A stretch of 64,000 bases of DNA from Aquibium microcysteis (GCF_014495845.1 NZ_CP061080.1:4826001-4890000), one strand, 5' to 3'. Counted from the first letter of the stretch, positions 1 through 9,231 are shown. Program-made: numbers and translations. The notes: generated by a model from the letters alone, not told the origin.

Positions 1-256
1 CGTGCGCCGGATCCGTGCGGGCTGCCAGCCAGCCCACGAAGATCATGACCGCGACGGCCAGGCCGATCAGCAGCATCCGGTCGAGCCCCGAGAACATCGA
101 GAAGGCGATCCCGGTGTTGTGGATCCGGAACAGGCCGAGGAACGGCAGGACGTCGATCAGTTCGTGCATGGCCATGCGCGTCTCGACCAGATGCTTGATC
201 CACTGGTCGATGCCGATACCCGCCACGATGACGGCCAGGAAGGCTGGCAACCTCAT
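1..256 (-). CDS. lspA: Lipoprotein signal peptidase (signal peptidase II), C-terminus beyond left edge
   Basis: N-terminal 85 codons of the inner-membrane aspartic protease that cleaves the signal peptide from lipid-modified prolipoproteins. The reading opens at an ATG at 254-256 and stays open to the window edge. It shows a first membrane helix, a DQWIKH motif (the family D-Q-x-x-K), and HNTGIAFSMF, which matches the conserved N-T-G-x-A-F-S block, followed by a second hydrophobic helix. The catalytic aspartates would lie beyond the edge and cannot be checked. The ATG overlaps the TGA of the preceding methyltransferase gene (ATGA), which suggests translational coupling. Confidence 0.85.
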   Translation of the reverse strand, partial: MRLPAFLAVIVAGIGIDQWIKHLVETRMAMHELIDVLPFLGLFRIHNTGIAFSMFSGLDRMLLIGLAVAVMIFVGWLAARTDPAH

Positions 257-1116
257 GGAGCAGATGTCTCCAGTGACAGAGCCGAGCGCCGTACCTCGTA
301 CAGCATCACGCCCGTCGCGACCGCGAGATTGAGCGAATCCGCGCGGCCTGCCTGCGGGATTCTCACCAGCCTGTCGCAGGTCGCCGCCAGTTGCTGCGGC
401 AGACCCTGCTGCTCGTTGCCCATCATCAGGAGGACTGGACGGCCGCCGTAGTCGATGGTGCGGTAGTCGACCGAGCCCTTGAGATGCGTGCCGACGACGA
501 GCCCGCGAAAGGTCTTGCGCCACGACAGGAAGGCCGCTTCGTCCGTCCGCGCCACCGGCACCGCAAATATCGAACCCATCGTGGCACGAACCGTCTCCAC
601 GGCGAAAGGATCGGTCGTATCGCCGACGAGGACGAGGCCCCTGGCTCCGACGGCGTCGATGGTCCGTATCGCCGTTCCCAGATTGCCGGGATCGCGCACC
701 CGGTCGAGCGCCACCCAGACGTCGTTGCCCGAGGGCTTCACGTCTGCCAGCGCCGTCCAGCGCTGTTCGAACACGCCGACCACCATCTGCGGATTCTCCC
801 GCCTGGTGATCGCGGCGAGCACCTTGTCGTTCACTTCCAGCACCAATCCGCCCGCCGCGACCGTGCGCGCCGCGACCTTCTCGACCGACGCGTTGCCGAG
901 CCCGGATTTCGAGAAGACGAGGATGCGGATCGTCCAGCCGAGGTCGAGCGCGTCGATGACGAGCTTCAGCCCCTCCGCCATGAAGGCGTTCTGCTGGTCG
1001 CGGAACTTCTTCAGGGCGAGCGCCTTGATGTCCTTGACGATCGGATTGGCGAGGCTGGTGACCTCCTTGACCTGCCCGACCCGGCCTTCGCGCATGACGG
1101 TCATGCCGCGACCCAT
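253..1116 (-). CDS. TrmH/SpoU-family RNA 2'-O-ribose methyltransferase
   Basis: A 287-residue SPOUT-class methyltransferase that would transfer a methyl group from S-adenosylmethionine to a ribose 2'-OH in rRNA or tRNA. An N-terminal substrate-binding domain (about residues 15-95, beginning near VTSLANPIVKDIKAL) precedes the knotted catalytic domain, which carries the three family motifs: DRVRDPGNLGTAIRT, the MGNEQQGLP loop, and SLNLAVATGVMLYE near the C-terminus. It overlaps the upstream methyltransferase by 16 bases and lspA by 4 bases, so the three probably form one transcript. Starts at 1104 or 1095 are also possible. Which RNA position is modified cannot be told from the sequence. Confidence 0.88.
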   Translation of the reverse strand: MGRGMTVMREGRVGQVKEVTSLANPIVKDIKALALKKFRDQQNAFMAEGLKLVIDALDLGWTIRILVFSKSGLGNASVEKVAARTVAAGGLVLEVNDKVLAAITRRENPQMVVGVFEQRWTALADVKPSGNDVWVALDRVRDPGNLGTAIRTIDAVGARGLVLVGDTTDPFAVETVRATMGSIFAVPVARTDEAAFLSWRKTFRGLVVGTHLKGSVDYRTIDYGGRPVLLMMGNEQQGLPQQLAATCDRLVRIPQAGRADSLNLAVATGVMLYEVRRSALSLETSAP

Positions 1117-2177
1117 CGAGAGAACAGCGAGGTCGACAGCGCGCGCCCGCCCGCTTTCTCGCGAATGACCAGCTCGCCCGATTCCACGGCGCCGCCCATG
1201 CCGGCGAAGGCGTCCCGCATCAGCGCATGAATGGCGAAGAAGGAAGCGCGGATGGAGTAGGCCGTGAGCACCACCGACAGTGGCCTGTCGGAGAGAATGG
1301 CGCGGGTGAGATCGACCATGGCCGGAAGATCCTCGAACAATTGCCAGACCTCTCCCTTCGGCCCGCGGCCATACGCCGGCGGATCGAGCAGGATGATGTC
1401 GTAGCGGCTTCCGCGACGGTCCTCGCGCTCGACGAACTTCATCGCGTCTTCGCAGATCCAGCGGATCGGCCTGTCGCCGAGCTTCGCCATCTCCTGGTTC
1501 TCGCGAGCCCAGCCGATCGCCTTCTTCGATGCGTCGACATGGGTGACCTCGGCACCCGCACGCGCCGCCACGAGGGACGCAAGCCCCGTATAACCGAAGA
1601 GGTTCAGCACCTTTACCGGGCGCTTCGCCTCTCTGATCAGCGTCTCCATGTGGCGCCAGTGCGGCGCCTGCTCGGGGAACACGCCGACATGACGAAAGGA
1701 GGTGAATCGGCCGAGATAGTCGATACCGTCATGCTTCATCGGCCAGGTCTCGCCCAGCACGGCCTTCGGGAACCGCCAGCGACCCATGCCTTCCTCGTCC
1801 GTGTCGCCCGTGAAGACGGCGTCGACGTCTGCCCATTGCGCCTCGCCGAGCGCGCGCGCCCAGACCGCCTGTCCCTCCGGCCGCACGATGCGGTACGGAC
1901 CGTACTGCTCGAGTTTCTCGCCGTCGCCGGAATCGATCAGCGCGTAGTCTGTTCCGGGGGCGACCTCGAGGATCAGCGGTACGCGCTCCGCCGGCAGCGT
2001 TCCCGTGCGGCGCTGGCGCCGGACGGCGGAACGCGAACCAGGCTCCGCTTCCCCGCCCCGCGTTTCCTCCCGCGACTGTCCGTCATTGCGGATCGGCGCC
2101 GGGTCACGCAGCGGATTTTCGGAGGCGCTCTGGCCGCGCGGCCGCTGTGCGCGGCGCTTGTCGCGCTGTGTCTTCAC
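1101..2177 (-). CDS. Class I SAM-dependent rRNA methyltransferase (RlmI-like)
   Basis: Predicted cytosolic S-adenosylmethionine-dependent methyltransferase of the group that includes the 23S rRNA cytosine methyltransferase RlmI. The C-terminal Rossmann domain has the SAM-binding motif LNLFGYTGLASLVAARAG, an acidic HVDASKKAI strand, and the catalytic-type motif LLDPPAYGRG. The first 80 or so residues are basic and low complexity, then a conserved ERVPLILEV stretch begins. The start is uncertain: I chose a GTG at 2177, which gives VKTQRDKRR and 358 residues, while the frame stays open to a GTG at 2273. Neither has a visible ribosome binding site. It overlaps the following TrmH-type gene by 16 bases. 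Confidence 0.75.
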   Translation of the reverse strand: MKTQRDKRRAQRPRGQSASENPLRDPAPIRNDGQSREETRGGEAEPGSRSAVRRQRRTGTLPAERVPLILEVAPGTDYALIDSGDGEKLEQYGPYRIVRPEGQAVWARALGEAQWADVDAVFTGDTDEEGMGRWRFPKAVLGETWPMKHDGIDYLGRFTSFRHVGVFPEQAPHWRHMETLIREAKRPVKVLNLFGYTGLASLVAARAGAEVTHVDASKKAIGWARENQEMAKLGDRPIRWICEDAMKFVEREDRRGSRYDIILLDPPAYGRGPKGEVWQLFEDLPAMVDLTRAILSDRPLSVVLTAYSIRASFFAIHALMRDAFAGMGGAVESGELVIREKAGGRALSTSLFSRWVAA

Positions 2178-2279
2178 GAGGCAGGGCTTTCGGGAACCAT
2201 GCGGGCGCTTCTGCCACAGTGCCTGAAGAGGCGCAACACGAAGCCCTTGTATCGGCGATCCATGCACGAACACGGACGC

Positions 2280-3245
2280 TCAGCCGGACACGGACTTGTA
2301 CACCGACATTGCGGCCGCCAGATCCTCGATGGCTGCACCCACAGACTTGAACAGCGTGATGTCGTCCGGGCTCCCGCGTCCCGCGACGTCGCCGCGCGTG
2401 AGCCCGAAGAGGTCGCCGCAGATCGCCTCGCGCGACAGCGCGCCCGATGCGAGGGGCTGGACGATGTCGCCTGCTTCCTTCGTCGCGCCGGCCAACGTGT
2501 CGACATAGACGCGGGCGCGACGCACGGTGTCGTCGTCTGCCTCGCGCATCGAGGGCGTGAAGCCGCCGACGAGATCGACATGGGTCCCCGGCCTGAGCAG
2601 CGCCCCCTTGACCAGCGGATCGGCCGAGATCGTGCAGGACGAGATCACGTCGGCCTCCGCCAGGGCCGCGTCGAGATCAGATGCGACGGATATGTCCAGA
2701 CCCAGATCCGAAAGCCCGGCCACCACCTTTTGTGCATTGGCTGGCGACCGGTTCCATATCCGTATCCTGCGGATCGGTCGCACCGCGCAGTGCGCGCGCG
2801 CAAGGAAGGACGACAGCGCGCCCGCACCGATCACGAGCAGCGACGCTGCATTCTCGCGCGCCAGGAATGAGGCTGCCAGGGCAGACGCGCAGGCCGTCCG
2901 CCACTGGGTCAGGCGCTGTCCGTCCATCAGCGCGAGCGGCTCGCCGGTGCGCCCTTCCAGAAGCAGGTAAAGGCCCATCACGGCCGGCTTGCCGATGGCA
3001 TTGTTGTCGGGAGAGACGGTGACGATCTTGATGCCGACGAAACCGCCGTCGGACGTTCCCGCCCGCTCGAAATCGCTCCATGCCGGCATCAAGAGCAGCG
3101 TGGACGCCGCTCCGTCAGGCCGGTCGATCGTATGGTGGTGCCGGACCGGCTGCACTGCACCGTCGCGGAAGGCCGCGCGCAAGGTCGCCACCAGCCCCGT
3201 ATAGGTGAGCGACCGGTCGACGGCCGCAGCATCGATCATGCGCAC
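2280..3245 (-). CDS. Ornithine cyclodeaminase / mu-crystallin family protein
   Basis: A 321-residue NAD(P)-dependent protein of the ornithine cyclodeaminase, alanine dehydrogenase and ketimine reductase superfamily. Visible features are the substrate-domain arginine/lysine region around GGFVGIKIVTVSPDN, a dinucleotide-binding loop at LVIGAGALSSFLARAH in the middle of the chain, and the LVGGFTPSMREADDDT stretch typical of the family. Substrate cannot be deduced: members act on ornithine, proline-like imines or alanine. It follows lapA on the same strand with 64 bases between, a position often taken by trpF in related genomes (from memory). Function beyond the family is unassigned. Confidence 0.82.
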   Translation of the reverse strand: MRMIDAAAVDRSLTYTGLVATLRAAFRDGAVQPVRHHHTIDRPDGAASTLLLMPAWSDFERAGTSDGGFVGIKIVTVSPDNNAIGKPAVMGLYLLLEGRTGEPLALMDGQRLTQWRTACASALAASFLARENAASLLVIGAGALSSFLARAHCAVRPIRRIRIWNRSPANAQKVVAGLSDLGLDISVASDLDAALAEADVISSCTISADPLVKGALLRPGTHVDLVGGFTPSMREADDDTVRRARVYVDTLAGATKEAGDIVQPLASGALSREAICGDLFGLTRGDVAGRGSPDDITLFKSVGAAIEDLAAAMSVYKSVSG

Positions 3246-3309
3246 GAAAGATCCCCCATTGGCGCACGCGGGGCTTCCGGAAAGGGGCTCCGCGAGAGTT
3301 GGATGCTGA

Positions 3310-3645
3310 TCAGCCGTGCAGCGCAGGCACGCCCGCCGACGGTCCGCGCGTCGCCGAGACGGGCTGCTTCTGCTGCAGCAGGTTCTGGACCTCGCGGCGT
3401 TTGGCCCGCGCTTCCTTGCGATAGCGCCCCTGCTTCAGCCAGGCCGCCCCGCCCCCGATCACCATCCCGATGATGAGCGCGAGGAACAACATGACGAAAA
3501 GCGGCAGTTGGAGGGTCAGTGCCGCGTTCCCCGGATTGAACGGATCGAGCGTGAAGCTCGCCGGTTGCCGGTTCGCGACTGCGAGCGCGATAAGCACGAC
3601 CGCGACGGGAACGAGTATGACGACGACGATGATGCGATTCAGCAT
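3310..3645 (-). CDS. lapA: LapA-family (DUF1049) inner-membrane protein
   Basis: A 111-residue membrane protein with two hydrophobic helices (about residues 4-24 and 45-68) and a basic, coiled-coil-prone tail containing KQGRYRKEARAKRRE. This matches the lipopolysaccharide assembly protein A (DUF1049) family, which in enterobacteria works with LapB to adjust LpxC proteolysis. Alphaproteobacterial members are commonly found after ihfB, as here (33 bases downstream of it). No LapB is in the window, so the role in LPS control is inferred from the family only. Confidence 0.8.
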   Translation of the reverse strand: MLNRIIVVVILVPVAVVLIALAVANRQPASFTLDPFNPGNAALTLQLPLFVMLFLALIIGMVIGGGAAWLKQGRYRKEARAKRREVQNLLQQKQPVSATRGPSAGVPALHG

Positions 3646-3678
3646 GCCCTTGCCCGTTTCTGCTCCTCAGCCGGACCC

Positions 3679-3963
3679 TCACTTCTCGGCATTGAGCCGT
3701 TCGCGCAGTTCCTTGCCCGTCTTGAAGAAGGGGATCCATTTCTCCTCGACGTCAACGGCTTCGCCCGTCCTCGGGTTGCGTCCGATGCGCGCGGGGCGAT
3801 TCTTGACCGAGAAGGCGCCGAAACCGCGAAGCTCGACGCGGTTGCCTTCGGCGAGGGCATCGGTGATTTCCTCGAAAATGGCGTTGACGATGTTTTCGAC
3901 GTCCCGAAGGAAGAGGTGCGGATTACGATTGGCGATCGTCTGCACAAGCTCGGATTTGATCAT
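3679..3963 (-). CDS. ihfB: Integration host factor subunit beta
   Basis: A 94-residue DNA-bending protein of the HU/IHF fold and the beta half of the IHF heterodimer, which introduces sharp bends used in recombination, replication and sigma-54 activation. The family signature covers [19 protein letters not shown], and the NPRTGE motif holds the proline that intercalates into DNA. Length is exactly that of the family. It follows sppA by 44 bases on the same strand and precedes lapA, a typical arrangement. Its presence fits the rpoN and ptsN genes encoded divergently a few kilobases away, since sigma-54 promoters often need IHF. Confidence 0.95.
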   Translation of the reverse strand: MIKSELVQTIANRNPHLFLRDVENIVNAIFEEITDALAEGNRVELRGFGAFSVKNRPARIGRNPRTGEAVDVEEKWIPFFKTGKELRERLNAEK

Positions 3964-4007
3964 TGCGGCATTCCCTCTCGTGCCCGGAAGTATTTGTTCA
4001 GCGTCCC

Positions 4008-4985
4008 CTATTTTTCCCCGGTCGCACGCGGAGAAGGGTGCCAGACCGACAGGAGACCGTCAAGGAACAAGCGCTCTCCGCCAAGCTCGCGCAGGACGTC
4101 GCTGCCACTCGCGGGAAGTCCGATCGCGTCCGCCACGATTCTGGCGAACGACTGGCCGATCAGGAAGCCGCCGGTGTTTGCCGGCTTCCATTCCCGCACC
4201 TCCAGTTCGGCGTCCACGCCCTTGCTCTTCAGCCACTCGACCGCCTGTTCCTCTCCGCCGAGCGCATCGACCAGCTTGCGCTCCAGCGCCTGGCGTCCCG
4301 TGAAGACGGAGCCGTCGGCCAGTGCCAGCACTTCGGCGCGCGAAAGCGGGCGTCTTTCGGTGACGAGGCCCACGAACCAGTCGTAGGAGTCCATGATCAT
4401 GGCGCGGATCATCGCGCGCTCCTCGTCGGTGGTGGGATTGAAGGGTGACGGCTCCGCCTTCAGCGGTGACGACTTCACCTCCTCCAGCTTGATGCCGACC
4501 TTGTCCATCAGTCCCGTGAGGTCCGGGAACTGCACCAGAACGCCGATCGATCCGACGATGGACGATTTTCGCGCCACGATATGATCGCTGGCGCTCGCGA
4601 TCATGTAGCCCGCAGAGGCCGCCAGAGTACCGACCTGTGCCACCACCGGCTTCTTCTCGGCGATCCGGCGGACCGCCTCATAGACCGCTTCGCCTCCTGC
4701 TGTGGTGCCGCCGGGGGAATCGATGGTGAGGATGACGCCCCGGACGGTGTCGGTCTCCGCGATCCGCTCCAGTCGCTCGAGCAGTTCCTCGTCCTCGGTG
4801 ATCGTGCCTTCGATACGCACCTGCGCGATATGATCGCGGCCCTGGCCCGGCCAGGTCTCGCGCATGCTCCAGGCGCCGAAGGCTGCGATCGCAGCTGCGG
4901 CCACGAGCAGGGTGGCGACCCGCCAGAAGGTCAGTTTGCGCCTGATTCTTCGGCGATCGATGATGTCGTCGGCTCTCGGCGCCAT
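4008..4985 (-). CDS. sppA: Signal peptide peptidase SppA (S49 family, short form)
   Basis: A 325-residue inner-membrane serine protease that degrades cleaved signal peptides. One N-terminal membrane anchor (about residues 18-38) is followed by a single S49 domain with [16 protein letters not shown] and the nucleophile region [15 protein letters not shown]. The catalytic lysine would lie in the [12 protein letters not shown] segment. This is the short, one-domain type. I chose the ATG at 4985 (MAPRAD) over one at 5027 because the first 14 residues of the longer version show no conservation that I recognise. Followed by ihfB and lapA on the same strand; divergent from lptC. Confidence 0.9.
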   Translation of the reverse strand: MAPRADDIIDRRRIRRKLTFWRVATLLVAAAAIAAFGAWSMRETWPGQGRDHIAQVRIEGTITEDEELLERLERIAETDTVRGVILTIDSPGGTTAGGEAVYEAVRRIAEKKPVVAQVGTLAASAGYMIASASDHIVARKSSIVGSIGVLVQFPDLTGLMDKVGIKLEEVKSSPLKAEPSPFNPTTDEERAMIRAMIMDSYDWFVGLVTERRPLSRAEVLALADGSVFTGRQALERKLVDALGGEEQAVEWLKSKGVDAELEVREWKPANTGGFLIGQSFARIVADAIGLPASGSDVLRELGGERLFLDGLLSVWHPSPRATGEK

Positions 4986-5153
4986 GGTGGACCCTCGTAT
5001 GCTGCTGCGCGCGACGTTTCTAGCCAAATCGCGGGACGAGCGAAACGGACCAACATCGAATCACCGATGACCCTCGGGCAACCGGACCGGAATCGCGTCG
5101 ATCCGTGCCGACCGGCGCCCTGCGCGGCTGGAAGTTCACCCAAAAATAACCAT

Positions 5154-5166
5154 ATTGCGATGCAAT
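5154..5166. promoter_or_regulatory. Small palindrome in the sppA-lptC divergent region
   Basis: ATTGCGATGCAAT is a perfect inverted repeat (five-base arms, three-base spacer); the surrounding CATATTGC/GCAATGTG extends it to eight bases with one mismatch. It lies 90 bases upstream of lptC and 169 bases upstream of sppA. The TGC-N3-GCA core resembles a second site upstream of phaZ (17848-17858). It may be an operator; nothing in the sequence proves use. Confidence 0.3.
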
Positions 5167-5255
5167 GTGGCGAGGTACGGCGCCGCGACATCTTTTCGCG
5201 CCGGGTCGTCGTGCTACTTCCGAAACGGACAGGAACGGAACCGACCGGTCTAAGG

Positions 5256-5960
5256 ATGGCGATCAGTGCTGCACATCATGATGCCGGGCGCGCTTCATTG
5301 AGCCCGCAGGACCAGCGCGACGAACAATTCGCCGGTGCTATGCGTCATTCGCGCCGGGTCCGCTTCTTCAAGATTGCGCTACCCCTCCTTTCCGTCGCGA
5401 TCGCAGCCGGATTTGCGGGATACTCCTGGCTGCTTTCGCCGACGAGTGTCGCGATCGTGGTCGACAGTTCCGCTGTTCGCGATGGCAAGATCGTCATGGC
5501 CAACCCCAAGATGACCGGCTTCACGAGCGACAACCTTCCCTATGCGATGAACGCAGCAAGGGCGGTGCAGGAACTGTCGCGGACCGGCGGCATCGAACTG
5601 GAGGAGATCGACGCGAAAATCCCGATCGATGCCGGCAAGTGGGCGAAGATCGTGGCGAAGACGGGAATCTACGACGACGAGTCCAACTCGCTGCGCATCA
5701 CCAGCCCGATGACGATCGAAACCTCGGACGGGCTGACGGCGTCTCTGGGGCCGTCCGAAGTCGACATCTCGCAGGGCAAGATGCGGTCGCCGAGCCCCAT
5801 ACGCATACAGCAGAACGGTGCGACGATCACCGCGAACGGCTTGGAAGTACTCGACAAGGGAACGGTCTTCGTGTTCGAGGACAAGGTGAGGGTGCAGATC
5901 GATCCGCGGACGGTCCGGGGAACGAGCGAAGGCGCCGGCAACGGAAACGCGGGGCAGTGA
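5256..5960 (+). CDS. lptC: LPS export system inner-membrane protein LptC
   Basis: A 234-residue bitopic protein that receives lipopolysaccharide from the LptBFG extractor and passes it to LptA. A basic N-terminus is followed by one membrane helix (RFFKIALPLLSVAIAAGFAG, about residues 36-55), then an LptC/YrbK periplasmic domain with the KIVMANPKMTGF region and repeated beta strands. The ATG at 5256 (MAISAAHH) is preceded by a weak TAAGG. lptA begins one base after its stop and lptB nine bases after lptA, so the three are one operon. The frame is open upstream, but that part looks like noncoding divergent-promoter sequence. Confidence 0.88.
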   Translation: MAISAAHHDAGRASLSPQDQRDEQFAGAMRHSRRVRFFKIALPLLSVAIAAGFAGYSWLLSPTSVAIVVDSSAVRDGKIVMANPKMTGFTSDNLPYAMNAARAVQELSRTGGIELEEIDAKIPIDAGKWAKIVAKTGIYDDESNSLRITSPMTIETSDGLTASLGPSEVDISQGKMRSPSPIRIQQNGATITANGLEVLDKGTVFVFEDKVRVQIDPRTVRGTSEGAGNGNAGQ

Positions 5961-5961
5961 A

Positions 5962-6528
5962 ATGACGGCGATGCGCAAGGCACTCTATGTCGCGGCGGTG
6001 ACGCTGCTTGCAGCGGCTCCGGTCGCCGCCCAGCAGACCAAGAGCAACTTCGGGGGCTTGAAGATCGATGGCGACAAGCCCATCGAGATCGAGAGCGACA
6101 AGCTGGAGGTGCGTGACACCGACGGTGTGGCCATCTTCACCGGCAACGTCAACGTCGTGCAGGGGCCGACGCTCATGAAGGCGGGCCGCATGACGGTCTA
6201 CTACGCCCGTACCGAGGGGGCCGCCGCGTCTGCTTCCGCGACACCGGGCTCGGGCAATATCGACCGCCTCGAAGTGGACGGCAAGGTGTATGTCAAGTCG
6301 GACGCGCAGATCGCGACCGCCGATCAGGCGACGTTCGACATGGGCACGGAAATCCTGGTCATGACCGGCAAGGAGGTCGTGCTCACGGACGGACCCAACG
6401 TCATCGTCGGCTGCAAGCTCACCATCCGCATGACCACCGGCGAGGCAACGCTCGACGGCTGCGGCGCCGGCCAGCAGGAGAAGGGCGGCCGCGTGAAGAT
6501 GCTGCTGCAGCCGAAGGCAGCGCAGTAG
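5962..6528 (+). CDS. lptA: LPS transport periplasmic protein LptA
   Basis: A 188-residue periplasmic bridge protein that carries lipopolysaccharide between LptC and the outer-membrane LptD. A cleavable signal peptide (about residues 1-24, ending APVAAQQ) precedes an OstA/LptA beta-jellyroll domain with [17 protein letters not shown] and [12 protein letters not shown], the typical N-terminal signature. A cysteine pair sits near the C-terminus (VIVGCK and LDGCGAG). It starts one base after the lptC stop and is followed by lptB. Together with lptC and lptB this supplies most of the cytoplasmic and periplasmic part of the Lpt machine; lptDEFG are not in the window. Confidence 0.92.
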   Translation: MTAMRKALYVAAVTLLAAAPVAAQQTKSNFGGLKIDGDKPIEIESDKLEVRDTDGVAIFTGNVNVVQGPTLMKAGRMTVYYARTEGAAASASATPGSGNIDRLEVDGKVYVKSDAQIATADQATFDMGTEILVMTGKEVVLTDGPNVIVGCKLTIRMTTGEATLDGCGAGQQEKGGRVKMLLQPKAAQ

Positions 6529-6536
6529 GCCGTCAC

Positions 6537-7331
6537 TTGTCCCTCCTTTCCAGACTGATCGGATCGAACCGGGTGAAGGAGGTCGCTCCGGTCCATCGCG
6601 AGCGACTGAAGGGCACGCTCATCGCGCGTGGTCTGTCCAAGAGCTATCGCGGTCGCTCCGTGGTCGACGGCGTTTCGATCGGTCTCAGGGCCGGCGAGGC
6701 GGTGGGGCTGCTCGGGCCGAACGGCGCCGGCAAGACCACCTGCTTCTACATGGTGACCGGACTGGTGCCCGTCGACGCGGGCACGATCGAGATCGACGGT
6801 TTCGACGTCACCGACATGCCGATGTATCGGCGCGCGCGGCTTGGCATAGGCTATCTTCCGCAGGAGGCCTCGATCTTCAGGGGCCTCACCGTCGAGCAGA
6901 ACATCCGCGCCGTGCTCGAGGTCGTCGAGAAGAACCGTCGGCGCCGCGAGGAGAGGCTCGACGAACTTCTCGAGGAGTTCCACATTCCTCATCTGCGCAA
7001 GTCCGCTGCCATCGCATTGTCCGGCGGCGAGCGCAGACGCCTGGAGATTGCGCGGGCGCTCGCTTCCAATCCGAGCTTCATGTTGCTCGACGAGCCGTTT
7101 GCGGGCATCGATCCGATCGCCGTATCCGACATCCAGCAGCTCGTGCGTCATCTCACCGCGCGCGGCATCGGCGTGCTGATCACCGACCACAACGTGCGCG
7201 AGACGCTCGGGCTGATCGACCGCGCCTACATCCTGCACGCCGGCCAGGTCCTCACCCACGGGCCTGCTGCCGAAATCGTCGAGAACCCCGATGTCCGGCG
7301 GCTCTACCTCGGCGAGGGGTTTACGCTCTGA
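6537..7331 (+). CDS. lptB: LPS export ABC transporter ATPase LptB
   Basis: A 264-residue ABC ATPase that powers extraction of lipopolysaccharide from the inner membrane by LptFG. Walker A is [10 protein letters not shown], the signature [15 protein letters not shown], Walker [11 protein letters not shown], and the switch region [10 protein letters not shown], all characteristic of LptB. A TTG at 6537 opens the frame 9 bases after the lptA stop; the first 20 residues ([13 protein letters not shown]) are an extension seen before the core domain. An internal GTG is a less likely start. It closes the lptCAB operon, and rpoN follows after 154 bases. Confidence 0.93.
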   Translation: MSLLSRLIGSNRVKEVAPVHRERLKGTLIARGLSKSYRGRSVVDGVSIGLRAGEAVGLLGPNGAGKTTCFYMVTGLVPVDAGTIEIDGFDVTDMPMYRRARLGIGYLPQEASIFRGLTVEQNIRAVLEVVEKNRRRREERLDELLEEFHIPHLRKSAAIALSGGERRRLEIARALASNPSFMLLDEPFAGIDPIAVSDIQQLVRHLTARGIGVLITDHNVRETLGLIDRAYILHAGQVLTHGPAAEIVENPDVRRLYLGEGFTL

Positions 7332-7375
7332 TCGGCGCCCGGTTTCGGGTGTTTGTCCGTCCCTGGAACGGTTTC

Positions 7376-7436
7376 GAAAGCCTATTGCGCTAGGTTTCGC
7401 TTGACAAGCAAAAGCCGCGCCAGTTTTTTGGCGCGG
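7376..7436. promoter_or_regulatory. Structured leader upstream of rpoN
   Basis: Two inverted repeats occupy the lptB-rpoN gap. At 7376-7399 GAAAGCCTA faces TAGGTTTC with one bulged base. At 7415-7436 CCGCGCCA faces TGGCGCGG around a six-base GTTTTT-type loop. A TTGACA hexamer sits between them at 7401-7406. There is no T-run after the second hairpin on the plus strand, so it is not a convincing terminator for lptB; a role in rpoN expression is possible but unproven. Confidence 0.35.
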
Positions 7437-7485
7437 TGGGGGACGCGGTCCGGCGGGCCGTCTGCGGAGGTACGGGGTAGCAGGC

Positions 7486-8997
7486 ATGGCGCTCTCGGCG
7501 AAGTTGCAGCTTCGACAGTCGCAGGCGCTCGTCATGACGCCGCAGCTGATGCAGTCGATCCGGTTGCTGCAGTTCACGCATACCGAACTCGAGCGGTTCG
7601 TGGACGAAGAGATCGAGCGAAACCCGCTGCTCGAGCGCCAGGACGCGGTGAATGACGCGATCGAGGGCGACCGGCCCGAGGCGCCGCACGACGCTGAGGG
7701 CGAGACCGACTGGTTTGAATCCGGCCTCGACGCCTCTTCCGAAACCCTCGCCGCCCGGCTCGATACCTCGCTGGAAAACGTCTTCCCCGACGATCCGGGC
7801 ACGCAGGACCGATTGGGACCCGACTTGTCGCTGACATGGAAGTCGGCGGCAGGTGGCATGGGGGATGGCTCGATCGATTTCGAGGATATGGCCGCCGCCG
7901 CCGTTACGCTGCGCGACATGGTCGACGAGCAGATCGCCTTCGCCTTTCAGCGCAGAACGGACGCTCTCATCGCGCGCGAACTCGCCGACGCGCTCGACGA
8001 CACCGGCTACATGCGCGGCGATCTCTGCGAGATCGCTTCGAGGCTCGGTGTCGACCGTGATGCGGTCGATGCGGTGCTGGAGACCTGCCAGGGCTTCGAT
8101 CCCGCCGGAATCTTCGCTCGTGACCTGCGCGAGTGCTTGGCGTTGCAGCTTCGTCGCCGTGATCGCTACGATCCCGCCATGGCCGCACTGATCGCCCATC
8201 TCGACCTCCTGGCGAAGCGCGATTTCGCTGCATTGCGCCGTATCTGCCGGGTGGACGAAAGCGACCTCGTCGACATGCTTGGCGAGATCCGCGCCCTCGA
8301 CCCCAAACCCGGCGCCGGCTTCGAATCCAGCATCGCCGAGACCGTTGTTCCGGACGTCGTGGTGAAGCCGGCACCGGACGGGAGCTGGACCGTCGAGCTC
8401 AATCCGGACACGCTGCCACGCGTTCTCGTCGATCAGGCCTACTTCGCGCATGTCAGTTCGCACACCAGGAGCCCGGCTGAACGCGATTTCCTCTCCGACT
8501 GCATGCAGAGCGCCAACTGGCTGACCCGCAGCCTCGATCAGCGGGCGCGGACCATCCTCAAGGTCACGTCCGAGATCGTGCGCCAGCAGGACGGTTTTCT
8601 CGTCCATGGCATCCGGCATTTGAGACCGCTGAACCTCAAGACCGTGGCCGATGCGATCCAGATGCACGAATCGACCGTAAGCCGCGTCACGGCCAACAAA
8701 TACATGCAGACGCCGCGCGGCGTTTACGAGCTGCGCTTCTTCTTCACGGCGTCGATCGCTTCCGCCGAGGGGGGCGATGCGCATTCCGCTCAGGCGGTGC
8801 GCCATCGCATCCGCCAGATGATCGACGAGGAAGATGCGTCCAACGTGCTGTCCGACGACGCCATCGTCGACATCCTGCGCAAGGATGGTGTGGAGATCGC
8901 CCGGCGCACGGTGGCCAAGTATCGGGAAGGCATGAACATTCCCTCGTCGGTTCAGCGTCGGCGCGAGAAGCGGGCGATGGCGGGAATGGAGGCCTGA
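7486..8997 (+). CDS. rpoN: RNA polymerase sigma-54 factor
   Basis: The 503-residue alternative sigma factor for nitrogen-control and other activator-dependent promoters. Region I is glutamine-rich (KLQLRQSQALVMTPQLMQ, residues 5-22), an acidic region II follows, then the core-binding domain, the helix-turn-helix (VADAIQMHESTVSRV), and the diagnostic RpoN box ARRTVAKYRE near the C-terminus. Length and order of regions are normal. Downstream hpf and ptsN are the usual neighbours. Enhancer-binding activators are not in this window. Confidence 0.97.
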   Translation: MALSAKLQLRQSQALVMTPQLMQSIRLLQFTHTELERFVDEEIERNPLLERQDAVNDAIEGDRPEAPHDAEGETDWFESGLDASSETLAARLDTSLENVFPDDPGTQDRLGPDLSLTWKSAAGGMGDGSIDFEDMAAAAVTLRDMVDEQIAFAFQRRTDALIARELADALDDTGYMRGDLCEIASRLGVDRDAVDAVLETCQGFDPAGIFARDLRECLALQLRRRDRYDPAMAALIAHLDLLAKRDFAALRRICRVDESDLVDMLGEIRALDPKPGAGFESSIAETVVPDVVVKPAPDGSWTVELNPDTLPRVLVDQAYFAHVSSHTRSPAERDFLSDCMQSANWLTRSLDQRARTILKVTSEIVRQQDGFLVHGIRHLRPLNLKTVADAIQMHESTVSRVTANKYMQTPRGVYELRFFFTASIASAEGGDAHSAQAVRHRIRQMIDEEDASNVLSDDAIVDILRKDGVEIARRTVAKYREGMNIPSSVQRRREKRAMAGMEA

Positions 8998-9042
8998 GTG
9001 CCGGCCTTGCTCCTCGGCAGCGGGGCGTTGGATATGGGCGCG

Positions 9043-9071
9043 TTGACAAAGGCGGGGCAAATCCCTAGAAG
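9043..9071 (+). promoter_or_regulatory. Candidate housekeeping promoter for hpf
   Basis: TTGACA at 9043-9048 is followed after 17 bases by TAGAAG at 9066-9071, in the 234-base gap between rpoN and hpf. The -35 is a perfect match and the -10 resembles the weak CTAKAT-like hexamers of rhizobial sigma-70 promoters. It would give a leader of about 155 bases before the hpf start. Confidence 0.45.
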
Positions 9072-9231
9072 CCGCGCACCCAAGGGGGTGGCGCATCCGC
9101 TCGCGTCACTGTCCCGTGTCCTGAACCCGCGCCGAAACCTCGGTATCACCAGATGCGCAACCTTGTGCGCGACGATGGCGGGTATAAACTCGGAAGCGGA
9201 GTCATCCGAGCAAGAAAGGGTCAGTTTTCAG

